Shown in pieces: positions 35,386-48,252 of a DNA stretch of 64,000 bases; positions within the stretch are counted from its first letter, which is position 1, and every line of letters begins with the position of its first letter. The position numbers and the translations under genes are program-made. This stretch comes from Theristus sp. LFF4_11 (taxonomy: Eukaryota; Nematoda; Chromadorea; Monhysterida; Xyalidae). The stretch covers positions 1-64,000 of the forward strand of contig JASANC010002777.1 of NCBI GenBank assembly GCA_030248135.1. Direction: 5' to 3'. The notes under the pieces are model-generated. The model was not told where the DNA came from, ran no database searches, and saw nothing but the letters and a program-made list of their open reading frames with translations.

Positions 35386-37422
35386 ATGAACATGGGCTCA
35401 CTGAGCAGCGTTTGGAAGGATTTGAACGACACGTTTTGGTCGCCAGGTGTCTGGCTGCCGCCTGGGTTGAAATGGTCTGATTTCGACGTTGAATCAGAAG
35501 ATGCAGTCTATCCAAAATTCAGTGAAATGTATCAGCCGCTATTATTGGCATTCGTTGTGATCGCGTTTCGTTTCGTTTTTGAATGGTTGGTTGGTTTTGG
35601 TTTGTGATTTGTTAGCATTTGTTTATTATTTTTTATTTATATGTAAATTTCATGTATGTTTGAATTTCTTCAAATCCATTCCAACGAGAACCGGATTGCA
35701 AGCTGCAATTTTTAATGGCCAGGTGTATTGCACGACCGATCGGCATTTATTTGGGCCTGAAGGAGACTGGCAGTGCGTTGCCGAGCGTGTTTAGACGCGT
35801 CTATCTGAATGTTTTGTCATGGTGGAATGACTCGGACGACGCTAATAGTCGGTGTCCAGATGAACGCAGCAGCAGACAACCACCAAACGATGCAACATCT
35901 GTCGCCGACGAGAAATGGCGCATCGTCATCACGAAATCGCCGCTCGATAAATTTTGCGAACATTCGTAGGTTTTCTGATGTTTGCAGTCGAATGCCGCAG
36001 CTGTGGGTCCACGAAATTGTTTGCGTTACCCATTGGTTTCGAGACGTTCTTGCTCAGGAGCTTTCTAGTCAAATAGAATCATTGGAAAGTAATGGGTGTC
36101 ATTGCCTCATCATTCATTAATGGGAATCATTGATTATTGTTTTAGGTTCCGTTTCACGTTCTACGCCAGCTTATTCTGCTTCGGTGCTTGGGTCCTGTGG
36201 GACGTGAGTTGGTGTGGTTTTTGTGTCAACTTGTGAACTTTTTCGGCACTCAACAATCGCATCTGTTGAGAAGCGCGAAAACTGTTGACAGATGTTTATT
36301 CTTTTTAAACGACGAACAGAAACCGTGGCTGTGGGACTCAGCGGAGTACTGGATCGGTTGGCCGTACCACCGAGTGCCCCGCGAGATCGCCTGGTACTAC
36401 AAGATTGAGGCCGCGTTCTATTGGTCGCTCATGATTTCACAGTTCACTGATATTCAACGAAAGGTGTGACGGACCGCAGATTTACAGCAAATGTTAATGG
36501 TTACAATTTCCCGTTTTTTGAAAATTTCAGGAAAAGTTTTTTTTGGTCAGGATTTCAAAATGATGTTCGTCCATCATCTGACCACACTGTTGCTCTTCTG
36601 GTTTTCGTGGGCCGAAAATTTTGTGCGTGTCGGCTCGACGATGATGCTGATACACGACGCGGCCGATGTGTGGCTTGATGTGCGTTTTGCTCTTTGCATT
36701 TTTTTCTTTTAGTGATGTGAAAAACGTGTTTTTTAACACACAAGCAAACTTGCGCCAAACTTTGTTTCAGCTGACCAAAGTATTCCGCTTCGTTGGCACG
36801 TTTCCAAATGCCACCAACTTCTGCTCGTACGTGTTTGCGATCACGTGGTTCGTATCGCGTTGCATCATTCTGCCATATGTGTAAGCGCATTTTTCGCGGC
36901 AATTTCATTATGAATAGATACGAACTTTGAAGCCACAAAATCTTGGCTTGAAATTGTGACCAATTAATAGCAATAGAACGTGGTGAGCGGTTTTGTTTCG
37001 AAATGTTGCAGAGTGCTCTATTCGACGATGGTCGAGGCGCCAGCACTGATCGTGTGGTTCCCAGTGTACTACATTTTCAACGTGCTGCTTGTTGTGTTGC
37101 AAGTGTTGCATGTCATCTGGTCATACATGATTGTCAAAGCTATTTATGCTGTCCTCACCAAAGGATTCGTTAGTTTGCCTTCAGTTTTATGTCATTTCAT
37201 TTTACTTGTGGCCTCGCACCTGCCCCTGCCCCCGCTGGTGCCCCTCCCAGGGGAGAGCAGCCTCTGAGCACCTCTGTGCCCTGTGTGTCGTCAGCTGTGG
37301 CCAAACGGTCACTTTGCCATTTCGTAGTTTCACCATTTTCTGAAGGGTATCAATCAAGTAATCTGTGAGTTTTGCATTTTCAGCCTGACGACTGTCGGAG
37401 TGACGACGAGGACGAGGACTGA
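35386..37422 (+). CDS. Ceramide synthase (TLC/LAG1 domain)
   Basis: This is an ER membrane acyltransferase that N-acylates sphingoid bases with acyl-CoA. Exons 35386-35585, 35723-35965, 36146-36203, 36320-36463, 36551-36679, 36771-36880, 37012-37168 and 37384-37422 all close in phase. Landmarks in order: WLPPGLKWSDF near the N-terminus, first membrane helix LLLAFVVIAFRFVFEW, CIARP, KFCEHSFRFTFY, then KPWLWDSAEYWIGWPYH, AAFYWSLMISQFTDIQRKDF, the LAG1 motif core FVHHL and LIHDAADVWLD, and LHVIWSYMIVKAIY. A short acidic tail DDCRSDDEDED ends the protein; the family has an acidic DDRSD-type tail here. The region between CIARP and KFCEH, which is a homeobox-like domain in many ceramide synthases, is short and not recognisably homeobox-like. 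A CTATTCAG acceptor-like site lies just before the ATG. Confidence 0.93.
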
Positions 37423-38685
37423 CTGAGTGTTGATTGAGTGTCGCTGAGTGTGTCTGCGCAGATTGTTCTGAGTGTTGCTGTTTCTTGCAGGACGTCATCT
37501 ATTCATCTTAATGTCCCCATTTCATTTTGTTGTGCCCTTTGCCCATCGTTTGTTTATTGTTTTTGCGGTGCGGTGCACGTCTGGATGTGTTTGAAAGTGC
37601 TTGTGTTGGTATTTTTATTCATTCAGCAGCTTTGGCGCCCAGCGCTGGCGATTTTCATTGAATGAATTTCATTTTCTTCTAGTTGCCGTGCATAATGTCT
37701 GTTGTTGATTCGTTTTATCTAGTGGCGTTGGGTTTGTTTTGTGATTCCATGTGTTTGGTTGTTTAAAAACAACTTTGTTTTGTTCTGTTGAAGTGCAGTA
37801 TCATTTCAATCATTCTCACTCAGTCTATGAAACTTTGAATCGTTGTTATTGTTGTTGTTTTTTGTTTGCATATCACTCGGCCATAGAAACTGACAATCGT
37901 GCCATGGTTATCTTTTATGATCTGATACAAAAAACCGGTGCAGAAAAAAGATTTATCTTTAAAATTTTAAGTAAAATACTTAATTTTATCTCGGGTGAAA
38001 TAATGTTAAGAATTTTATTCAAATTTTTTTCACTTTTTGCCAGTTTCAGTAACAGTTCTAGCTGTAGAAAGTTGATTTTGCTCTTGCTGATTATTTGTTC
38101 GCCAATAATAAATGGAATCTTCGTTTTTGTCAATGCTTTTAATGTGAATTTTAGCTACTTACGACTTATTTCTTTGTTAGCAGCTTTGTCATTCTTGCGG
38201 TCTTCGGTTTGACACTACTGTCGTGTTACTTATTTTGTAGTTGTGCACTTTCTGCAATGCTTTTTAGGTCTCAATACTTTTTTCTTGAATTTATGAAAAA
38301 AACAGACTTTTCAGAGTCAAAACAATCTCTTTTTTTAAGTTTTTTTGAAAGACAGTGTAAAAATTGCTGACAATCGTTGATTTGTTGTAAATATCTTTTT
38401 CTGTTCGTGTACTTCTGTCGTATCCATTCATTTATATAAATCTGGCAAATCTCAAAAGCTTCATAATCGCAACTCTTGCATTCCACATGGCAAAATACAC
38501 TATTGCACTTTTTATTTTGCTGCACAAAGGATGTCCGTGTTGTTTTGCAAGTTTCGTTTACGCTGCAAATGTTGGAGTTTTTCAGATTTTACGATTTTGT
38601 GATCGTGTCCGTGTGTTCTTTTTTGACAGTGTGCAGTTGCGTGGTAAAAACGCAAATTAGCGAATCTTTGGCTGGCGCATTTTAA
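37423..38685. other. Intergenic region, no gene seen
   Basis: The sequence is T-rich with hydrophobic-looking open frames (for example 37751-38212) that lack conserved motifs or convincing splice signals. It probably includes the ceramide synthase 3' UTR. Confidence 0.4.
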
Positions 38686-41600
38686 CGCCGATTGCACGAA
38701 AAAGTGGGGGGGTTTTGTATGGAAGTGCCGGGCCATGGAATCATATTCCAACTAAGGGTAGGGGTTGTACAACTCAACAAGGCGCTTCATTTTCACCTAG
38801 CAACCATACCCTAATTCCCCCTATTTGCAGCACTTTTAGGGCTTATAAGTAAAAAAACCCTCGATTTTTTTCCATTTTTCGCAAAGTATACCATTTTCAA
38901 CCAGCATTTTCAACATTGGTGCAAACAAGCTAGGGCTTGAAATAGTGTGCGTTTTAAAGATCTCGCGGAGCTCTTTCACTTACACGTACACTACATAAAG
39001 GGACTTTCTCCTATTTTCCGTGGTAAGCTTCGCAAAATTACTTTTTTTGAAAAATTTTGCTATTTTTTGAAAAACATGCTTTTGAGCTCATAAACACAAT
39101 TTTTTGATTTTCATTTTTAATTCTACAGGGGGGTTTTCGGGGTCGCTGAATTTGAATCTGAACTTAGATTTTTGCCCCGGGCATTTTTTTGCCTCTAAAT
39201 TGGGCAAAAACATGTTTTTTTTTGCGTTTTTCAGTGTTTTTTGTTTTAGTGTTTTAATTTTATGCGTGGATTTTATTTAAAATGCTATTTTATAACAGCT
39301 TTACAGCCGCTGTACTTGAATCCGTTTTCATATTTTGCAACTGACCATTTGCTTTCACCCAAAAAGGGGTAAAATGCGGATTTTTTGCTTTTTTCATACG
39401 TTTTCTTTCCACAGTGAAAAAAAACAATAGAAACAACTTTTAATTTTAATTTTTAATTCTCCAGGGGGTTTTCGAGATTGCACAATCCGAATCTGATTTT
39501 AGATTTTTGCCTCGGGCATATTTTGCCCTAAAATTTTGCAAAAACATTTTTTAGCGTTTTCTAGTGTTTTTTTGTTTTAAGTTCTAATTTTAAGTGTGGA
39601 TTTTTTACATGAATTTTCTAATAGCTTTACAACCGCTGTGCTTGAATCCGTTATTATATTTTGTAACGGACCATTTTCTTTCTCAAAAATGGGTAAAACA
39701 TGGATGTTTTGCCTTTTTTAGATGTTTTCGTTTCATAGTAACAAATAAGCTTTAAAACAATCTTAAAAACCACTTTCTAGGAGTACCCGAATGCGCTGAA
39801 TCTATATCTGTTGTTAAATTTTATAATTGACCCATTATTTACCTTTATAAATGGGTAAAAAATCTTTATTGTAATTTTTCTGTAGACGTTTTTTTTGTGT
39901 GCGAACTACACTTGTAAACTGTTGTTAATTTGTCTCGGGAATTTTCTACGCCGCTGAAGTTGATCTGTTTTTGGTTTTTAAAACTGGTGCTTTTGTTTAC
40001 CCCAATTTTACCCAGTTGGGTAAAAACTGTCTCTTTCACCTTTTTGTTTGAAACTGACATAGTGAATGGTTATGGCTGAAACGTAAAAGTTATGGCTTGA
40101 AATGATGTGCGTTTTGAAGATCTCGCGGAGCTTTTTCACGTACACTGCGTTAAAAGCAAGGGACTTGTCTGTTACGAATCTGTCGATGAGCAAATTTGTT
40201 CGCGAAAACTGAATCATTTTACACTCTAGATATACAAAATAACTTTTTTCAAGTTTCAGAGCCATCACATTTGAAAACGCCAACAAAATACTGATCGAGC
40301 AAAAAAACTGTGGAGAAAATGAACAAAATGTATCAAAATTACTGAATTTAGAGCACCCACAAAGAGGAGTAAAAAAATAAACATCAGATTCGAGTTCAGC
40401 ATACCCAAAAACCCTAGTTAGGGTGGCTTGTTTAATTTTAGGAGCGTTATTTGCGAGTTTTACGATAGTTTTACTTGAAAACAATGTTTTTTAAAGGAAA
40501 AACAAAAAAACGAAAAAAAGCAATTTTGCAAAGCTTACCACCGAAAATATGTAAAAGTCCCTTGATTTTAACGCAGTGTACGTGAAAAAACTCCGCGAGG
40601 TCTTCAAAACGCACATCATTTCAAGCCATAACTTTTACGTTTCAGCCATAACCATTCACAATGTCAGTTTCAAACAAAAAGGTGAAAGAGACAGTTTTAA
40701 CCCAACTGGGTAAAATTGGGATAAACAAAAGCACCAGTTTCAAAAACCAAAAACAGATCAACTTCAGCGGCGTAGAAAATTCCCGAGACAAATTAACAAC
40801 AGTTTACAAGTGTAATTCGCACACAAAAAGAAAAACGTCTACAGAAAAACCACAATAAAGATTTTTTACCCCTTTATAAGGGTAAATAATGGGTCAATTG
40901 TAAAATTTAACAACAGATATAGATTCAGCGCATTCGGGTACTCCTAGAAAGTGGTTTTAAAGATTGTTTTAAAGCTTATTTGTTACTATGAAACGAAAAC
41001 GTCTGAAAAAAGGCAAAAAATCCATGTTTTACCCATTTTTGAGAAAGAAAATGGTCCGTTACAAAATATAATAACGGATTCAAGCACAGCGGTTGTGAAG
41101 CTATTAGAAAATTCTTTTAAAAAAATCCACACTTAAAATTAGAAATTAAAACAAAAAAACACTGGAAAACGCTAAAAATGTTTTTGCAAAATTTTAGGGC
41201 AAAAAATGCCCGAGGCAAAAATCTAAAGTCAGATTCGGATTGCGCAATCTCTAAACCCCCTGGAGAATTAAAAATTAAAATTAAAAGTTGTTTCTATTGT
41301 TTTTTTTCACTGTGGAATGAAAACGTATGAAAAAAGCAAAAAATCCACATTTTACCCCTTTTTGGGTGAAAGCAAGTGGTCAGTTGCAAAATATGAAAAC
41401 GGATTCAAGTACAGCGGTTGTAAAGCTATTATAAAATAGCATTTTAAATAAAATCCACGCATAAAATTGAAACACTAAAACAAAAAACACTGAAAAACGC
41501 AAAAAAACATGTTTTTGCCCAATTTTAAGGCAAAAAAATGCCCGGGGCAAAAATCTAAGTTCAGATTCAAATTCAGCGACCCCGAAAACCCCCTGTAGAA

Positions 41601-42031
41601 CTAAAAATGAAAATCAAAAAATTGTGTTTATGAGCTCAAAAACATGTTTTACAAAAAATAGCAAAATTTTTCAAAAAAAGTAATTTTGCGAAGCTTACCA
41701 CGGAAAATAGAAAAAAGTCCCTTTATGTAGTGTACGTGTAAGTGAAAGAGCTCCGCGAGATCTTCAAAACGCACACTATTTCAAGCCCTAGCTTGTTTGC
41801 ACCAATGTTGAAAATGCTGGTTGAAAATGGTATACTTTGCGAAAAATGGAAAAAAATCGAGGGTTTTTTGACTTATAAGCCCTAAAAGTGCTGCAAATAG
41901 GGGGAATTAGGGTATGGTTGCTAAGTGAAAATGAAGCGCCTTGTTGAGTTGTACAACCCCCTACCCTTAGTTAGAATATGATTCCATGGCCCGCTAGACC
42001 CCCCCCCCCCCACTTATTCGTGCAATCGGCG
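38686..42031. mobile_element. 3.35 kb palindromic foldback element
   Basis: TTAA at 38682-38685 and 42032-42035 flank an almost complete palindrome. The outer arms start CGCCGATTGCACGAA and end in its complement. Pairing continues through GGCCATGGAATCATATTC, the AACCATACCCTAATTCCC block and on to about 40165/40555, leaving a loop of roughly 390 bp. Each arm of about 1.45 kb is itself made of diverged direct repeats near 39120, 39460 and 39780, with GGGGGTTTTCG ... ATTTTTGCC units and AACGG(A)CCATTT. There is no transposase frame. TTAA flanks suggest a piggyBac-like target, but TTAA could also be part of the arms. Confidence 0.85.
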
Positions 42032-42338
42032 TTAAATCTTGAAGATATGGTTCAACCGACCAAGCAAGCGTCTATATCTGCTGTCTTTTCTTATTGTCCT
42101 GCGACTGACTGTCAGTCCGGTAGCTTAAAATGGCCCCAGTGACTGTCGTAGCTCAGGGACTCTGGTCACTTCACCAATTTTGAATTCCCGCATCAAGCAT
42201 GAAACTGCATTCATATACACGCGACGCAGTAGCAGAACCAAAAGAAACAATAATAATTTGGTTTCAATTACCGTCGGTCATTCCCCATACCCGCACCGTT
42301 TCAGATTCATCTGTTGCTGCAGGTTTGCTGAATAAAAA

Positions 42339-45300
42339 ATGGAAGACGTCTCCACGCCTAAGTGGTCGATTCGAGACCGTTTGACGTTGGCGTCTGTTAT
42401 GGATAGATTTGGGGAAGGCGATTGGTTGGTTTTCGTTTTTGTCGGACAAACAATCCGCAGCATTTTATTTGTTCTCTTCCGTTTTGATTGTCCAACGATC
42501 TTTTTCAACGCAATCATTTCACAAGAAATTAGGATTTTCTTCGATGTCAGGACTCAAACAGCTCGACTGTTGAAGCGATACATACAGCCGGCCGATTATG
42601 ATGCCGTTTATTACAGCTATAAGGTTCGCTTCGTTCTTGTTGCGGCAGCATATTCAGCTCACCGACAGCTGCGAAAACTGACTCTAAAACTGCACACATG
42701 CTGCAGAACTGTGCGCAGCAGTATGCGGCGATGCACGCGGAGCTGTGTCCGCAGCAGGGCCAGCAGGCACGTCGCAGCCGTACGTGCGCGGAGCTGCCCT
42801 CGTTGAAGTACATGATCTCGGAGTTGACGCGCTTGTTCATGCAGCAGCTGCGGCAGGGTGTCCAGCTGCACCAGCAACGCGTTCGGCGTTTTTGAATATT
42901 TTTTGTTGCTAGTTTTGTTTTATTGAGGTCGTTTATTGTGTCTTGTTTGCCAATCCGTTATTGACGGGTGACATGTTATGTTGTATGTTTTGTGCTCATT
43001 TCAGTTTTATCAGTGCAAACGCGAGATTGAGCAGTTGGCTGCTGGAACAGTGAACCTGGAGCAGGTGGAGCACATGCTGCACGAAGCGATCCAGTCAGTC
43101 GTTGTTGTTGTTGTTTGTCGGGCGAATGTTTTTTCAACGTGACATTTCAAGAAAAACTAGTATTTCGAAACAAAATTGTGGTTGTTGTGTTGCTGTTGTG
43201 AATATCGCCTTCCAATCCAACGCAAGCACTTGTTGTCAACATTGAAGAGAAGACGAGACAGAAGGACATGACGAGGCTGCACTCGCAGAATGGCGCAAGA
43301 CACTCGCAAATTGGAGAGGCTACGGTGGATTTTGGACCGATGGCCGACTCACGCCTGAACGATACACACAGACGACCGATGATGGTTAGCCATGAATCAT
43401 GATGATGCGTGTTTGTTGGCCGTTTTCTTCAACAATCCTTTTTTATTCTTCCGGTTAGCACCGTTGAACTCGTCGAACAATCAAAAAAGTAAATTTTTAA
43501 AAAAGGTGCGGCTGACGCGAACGAAACGACCCCGGTGACCGGCAGCCTTGACAAATCTGCCTCCGGATCGTCCGAGGCGGGAGGCAGCGTGAAAGTGTCG
43601 GTGACACCGTTGAAAAGTGACGACGCTGCTGAAAGGGTGAACAGCAGTTTTCTGAAAGTTCGCCCGAAATGTCAATATGTCGTTCGATATCACAACTTTT
43701 TATGGTTCACTTCATTTGAATGTGGTTTGATAAAAGTGGTCTTTGTGGTTTGCTTCCTTTTTTGAAAGCAAACATCATAATCTCTTGTGCAGTCTCCCCA
43801 TGGCCTGAAGCTGAGAGTCAGCCTGAAGGGCCGTCATTTGCAAGCGAAACGGCCGACTGATGAGAACTCGGATGAAGATGAGACGCCGTTGGCAGAGTGG
43901 GCTGCCGCGAAATCGGTAACTGTTAGTTTCTTGTTGTCATGCTTTTCAGTGGCGTTCGAATGAAAAAAGGGAGAAAGTTGCGTTTGCAGTCATCGTCACC
44001 AGCGAAACATCGCAGGTCAGGGCGACTGACGTCCGGTGAGCAGCAGGATGGAACGCCACAGAAACGAGCGTTGCGTTCACGCCGCACTAGCGGAGGTGTC
44101 TGCGATGCACTGTTTGTTTGTTCCATTTGGAGAGCCTTCCCCACCGGTTGCAGAAGCTCGAAGACACCAAACTCAATATGGTGCTGTGTTGGGGTGAATG
44201 AATGCTGTGAGCTTTCCGTAATCCCGTGCACCAATGCCCCACATGAAAGGGGACACATTAAATAAGCAGTGGCGTTTTCTGAGTTCCTACTTGTATTACT
44301 TGCACCACACTTTTTCGACAACGTTGTTGCATCATTCACTTGCGAACACACAGTGGTTCGCACAAATGTGATTTCATGAACTTGTTGTGCAAATCGTTGT
44401 GGTGCAGCCTTTTTGTGCACTTCAGTGAGCGACACACCAACACGAGAGCACTCGCCCACGGCCGACGACGGCGACAAGGAGGAGCTCGCGCCCTCTGCCA
44501 AGCACGCCCGTCGCTCTGTGGACGTGCACAGTAGGCTCCGAACTGGCTGGCAGACTTTGTGCGTTTGGAGACGTGCACACACACTTTCGAGCACATTTTC
44601 CAGAAAAATTGCATCACAAAACGACGGACTGGTCGCGCGACAGCAGCTTGCATCGAGACGAGCCCGACGGAGAGGTGGAGCAGAAGTTCATGAAACAGAA
44701 GCTGTTGTTGGCCTGGCGAGTAAGTGGTCGTCGGTGCTTGCGACGATTCTGTGCTGTTCTTTATGCGTGTTCGTGTATTGTACGAAATCTGTGAGCAAGT
44801 TTTTAGCTGATTTCGGACCACCGTCACGCGAACGTGTTTGCACAGCCGGTCACCGAGGGCATTGCAAAGGGATACAGGACTACTGTGAAACGGTAGTGGG
44901 ACATTGTTTGTTGTGTGCATTTCTGGTTGGCTCACTTCTCTGCTTTGGTTGCTGACACTGATCGACTGTTTGGCTGTGGCTGTGATCTGACTGATTGTCT
45001 CGTGTTGACTTTCATTCTCTGGGCTGCAAGGCAAAGTGCCGCTCTGCGCAGCATCTTTCTGCTAATCGGCTGTTTGGTGCTGCAAATCACGGTCAAGCTG
45101 CAAATGTGTCTATAATTGATTACCTAAAGTTGACGTTTGCAGACCAATGGATCTGTCAACAATGAAACGCCAACTGGAGCATGGCGAAATTCGTACTGCC
45201 GTTGAGTTCAAACGAGCGTTGGTGTTGATGTTTGCGAATGCGGTCATGTTCAACAGCACTGGACACGAAGTGAGCGTGATCGCAAAGCAGATGGCGCACG

Positions 45301-45974
45301 AGGCACTGCAACTGCTCAATGTGAGACTCACACTCTCAATATGCTCAGCTCGATTGAGCTTTGCGGGCAACTGACTGCTTGGCTGTGCTCGTCAGTTAGT
45401 GTACCACTGCGACGGTGTGGTGTGGCATGGTGAATCTGTCGCCCCATGGTGAATATCTGCTGCCATGTGTTCCACATTGCCGCTAATCTCCATACTGACA
45501 GACCGCACCACACAACAGTGATTTTTGAAAATCATGACAACAAGATACGAACAGAATAAGCCGCGAGTGCGTGTACTGTCGAGCTGCATATTCACCACGG
45601 TTCCTTCCCCCACAGTTCGTTGCACGCGTATGTTGTTGTCATACGATCACAGTCTCAGTTTACCTTTTTCGTGTGCAACTGGTTGAGTGGCTGTGAATCT
45701 GTCATACTAAATCCGAATCCGAATCCGAATACTAATCTGCTTTAGAGCCGTGTGAAAACGTGTGCCAAATGTTGCAGGAAGCGTTGGCTGTAGACGACAA
45801 CACCTCGGTGGCCGACTTGGCCCGTCTGCGACGCACCACCGACATGTCGGTCGGTCGCCAGTTTGCGGTTCCGTTTGTTGGTGTTCGTTTCATCAAAAGC
45901 AAGCTTTTTTTGATTATTCGAAAAAAGATCGTTTTTTTCAGAGGCGTTCATTGCGCTCACGGCCAGCCGAGTAA
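42339..45974 (+). CDS. BRD8: BRD8-type bromodomain protein (NuA4/TIP60 complex)
   Basis: This is a nuclear acetyl-lysine reader of the TIP60 acetyltransferase complex. Early exons close in phase: 42339-42424, 42551-42623, 42707-42880, 43005-43093 and 43248-43384. The N-terminal part reads WSIRDRLTLASVMDRFGEGDW, then NCAQQYAAMHAEL and YQCKREIEQL, matching the SANT-like start of BRD8. A Ser/Glu-rich, low-conservation middle follows (exons near 43506-43624, 43793-43917, 43950-44096 and 44424-44532; boundaries approximate). The bromodomain is split: about 44635-44710, about 44818-44892 (HRHANVFAQPVTEGIAKGYR) and 45144-45320 (PMDLSTMKRQLEHGEI, then LMFANAVMFNSTGHEV, with the acetyl-lysine Asn in MFNS). 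Last exons at about 45777-45852 and 45943-45974 end in SLRSRPAE. The antisense frames at 43923-45034 are shadows. Confidence 0.87.
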
Positions 45975-46507
45975 AAAAAGAAAAATGAATCTGCAGGGAA
46001 AACATTCAGTTTTATTAGCGCCGCCGTTTTTCTTTTTCTATTTTTCTGTTTTTTTCTTTATTTCTTTTTCTTGTGTGGCTTTTTTGCAAAATCTATACTA
46101 CTAAAACAGGAAGACCGTGTGTGTGTCTTAGCGTGTCAATTTTGGTCGATTTGAATTGGCGCCAAGCTATTCTGAATTTGCCATATATATATCATCATCT
46201 CTAGCTGCACTCCATTTTTAATGATTATTCATGAGAATTTTTTACTCTCTATGTTCTGTAAAAGTCCTAATCATCATCATTCTTATGCAATGAAAACAAT
46301 CGACCACTTTGATTTGGCTGTTGCTGCTGTTTACCATCTATTATCTTTCTTATTAAACGGACCCCAATCAATATGCGTTTGCACGCAAAGATAGAGAAAA
46401 ATTTTTATGGCTGTGCGGCAATTTGAAATCACCGAAACTTGACGTATTCTATCGGCAGATTCGTGCAAAAAAATTGGGGAAAAAGCTAATCAGAATTCGA
46501 ACTACGT

Positions 46508-48252
46508 TCGGGCGCGACACATCTTTTCAGCTGTGCGGCTTTTCCACACATCATTCAACATTACGCCGCCTCCTTTACACGAAAAGATAGAACTTCAATC
46601 GAATTACAATAGCTAACAAGAAGTAATTGATTGTTTCTGAACAAAAAAATAGACTGTAGTTCCACAAGATATAGATTGCAGCATCAACAAAGATGTGGCC
46701 ATGATCGACGGCGAAGCAGTGGAACGGACCACATAAAATCGATCAATTTTTTAACGAGAGTAACAGTTGAATGATTCTGATCAGAAGAGGTTTTTTAAAT
46801 ATTTTGGACGGGAATTTTAAACGAAGCAGTTGGGTGTTGCTGATCAAAAATTGTTTTATCATACTTTTAACCGTCATGACAGTAAAATGCAACTCACTAA
46901 GAAGCATAAAAGATTGCTTTTTGAACGAGATAGCTGTTGCTGATCATACAAGATTGTTTTTATTATACTGAACAGAAATGACAGCGAAATGCAGCTGACT
47001 GAACCAGGTTGCTTTCAATTTTTTTAAATATTTTAAACCGGTATCTGTTGTATCAATTTAAACTGATTGTTGCTGATCAAACGACATGTTTTTAAATTTT
47101 TTTTGAACAGGAATAGCAAAGATTGATTTTGATGCTTTGAGCGGGAATGACTGTTAATTGTCGCTCATCATCAAAAGATTGTTTTTTGATACCTTAAACG
47201 GCAATGATTTTTTAATATTTTGAACGGGAATAGCATTTGAGTGTTGCTGATCAAGATTATTTTATTATACTTTTAACGGTCATGACAGTGAAATGAAACT
47301 GACTAAAAAGATTGAAAGATTGCTGCTGATTTTGAACGGGATTTCAAAAAGATTTTGAACATGATAGTTGTTGCTGATCATAATACAAGATTGTTTTTGT
47401 TATACTGAAAAGAAATGAAAGCGAAATGCAGCTGACTAAAACAGATTGCTTTTAGTTTTTTTTAATATTTTAAACCGGTATCGGTTGATTATTTTAGATC
47501 AAACGACGTTTTTTTTGATCAGGAATGGTAGTTGAACGACATTTGACGACATGGAAAAGCTAACAAAACAAGATTGATTTTTGATATTTTGAGGGAATGG
47601 CTGTTAATTGTCGCTGATCAAAGAACATTTTTGATACTTTAAACGGGAATGACAGTGGAATACAAAAAAAGAATGAAACTACAATTAAGCAATATTGAAG
47701 AAGGTAACAAATCAGAGTTTATCTTGATACTTTAAATGGCAGTTGTTTGTTGCTGATTAAAAAAGATTGTTTTTCATATTTTGAATGGCAATGCAGTTAT
47801 GATTGTGTTGCTACTGTTGCTTGCAGATCAAAGAATATTTACGCTGAATTAAAAAAACAGCGGTTCTCATCAAAATGATTGGCAAGTTGAAAAATAGTAT
47901 CTGTGGCTCTGAATGATGCTGAAACAGCATTAACCAAACCACATAGTAATAAGTGATACAGTGACTAAATCAGGTTACGATTGAATCGACAGCAATAAAA
48001 TCAGCAAAATCATATACTTGACAAAAAACACTGTTTTCAAAAAACTGAAATGCTATGATTTTCAAAAAGTAGAAGCATCGACGGATACGAGTTCTTTAAA
48101 AATGAACGTTCATTTCTATGGTAAATCAACAACAGTCGGTTGAAGCAGCTCAAAATCAAAATGCAATGCATTTTTAGTCCGGATCGTGGGCATAGGTCAA
48201 AAAGCGAAAATCCACTCAAAAATAATAATTGTAGTTATCAGCTAACCGTGCC
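46508..48252 (+). repeat. Helitron internal tandem unit 1
   Basis: It begins TCGGGCGCGACACATC and ends GCTAACCGTGCC. Inside, GCTGATCAAA and TTTTGAACGGGAATG motifs recur many times in diverged form, so the unit is itself built from short repeats. Unit 2 is nearly collinear. Confidence 0.85.

Noticed and set aside
37751..38212. A hydrophobic 153-codon frame after ceramide synthase
   Set aside because: The hydrophobicity comes from T-rich intergenic DNA; no start context, splice sites or family motif support it.
43923..45034. Two long antisense frames opposite BRD8
   Set aside because: They complement BRD8 exons and introns, including the bromodomain, and lack conserved motifs.
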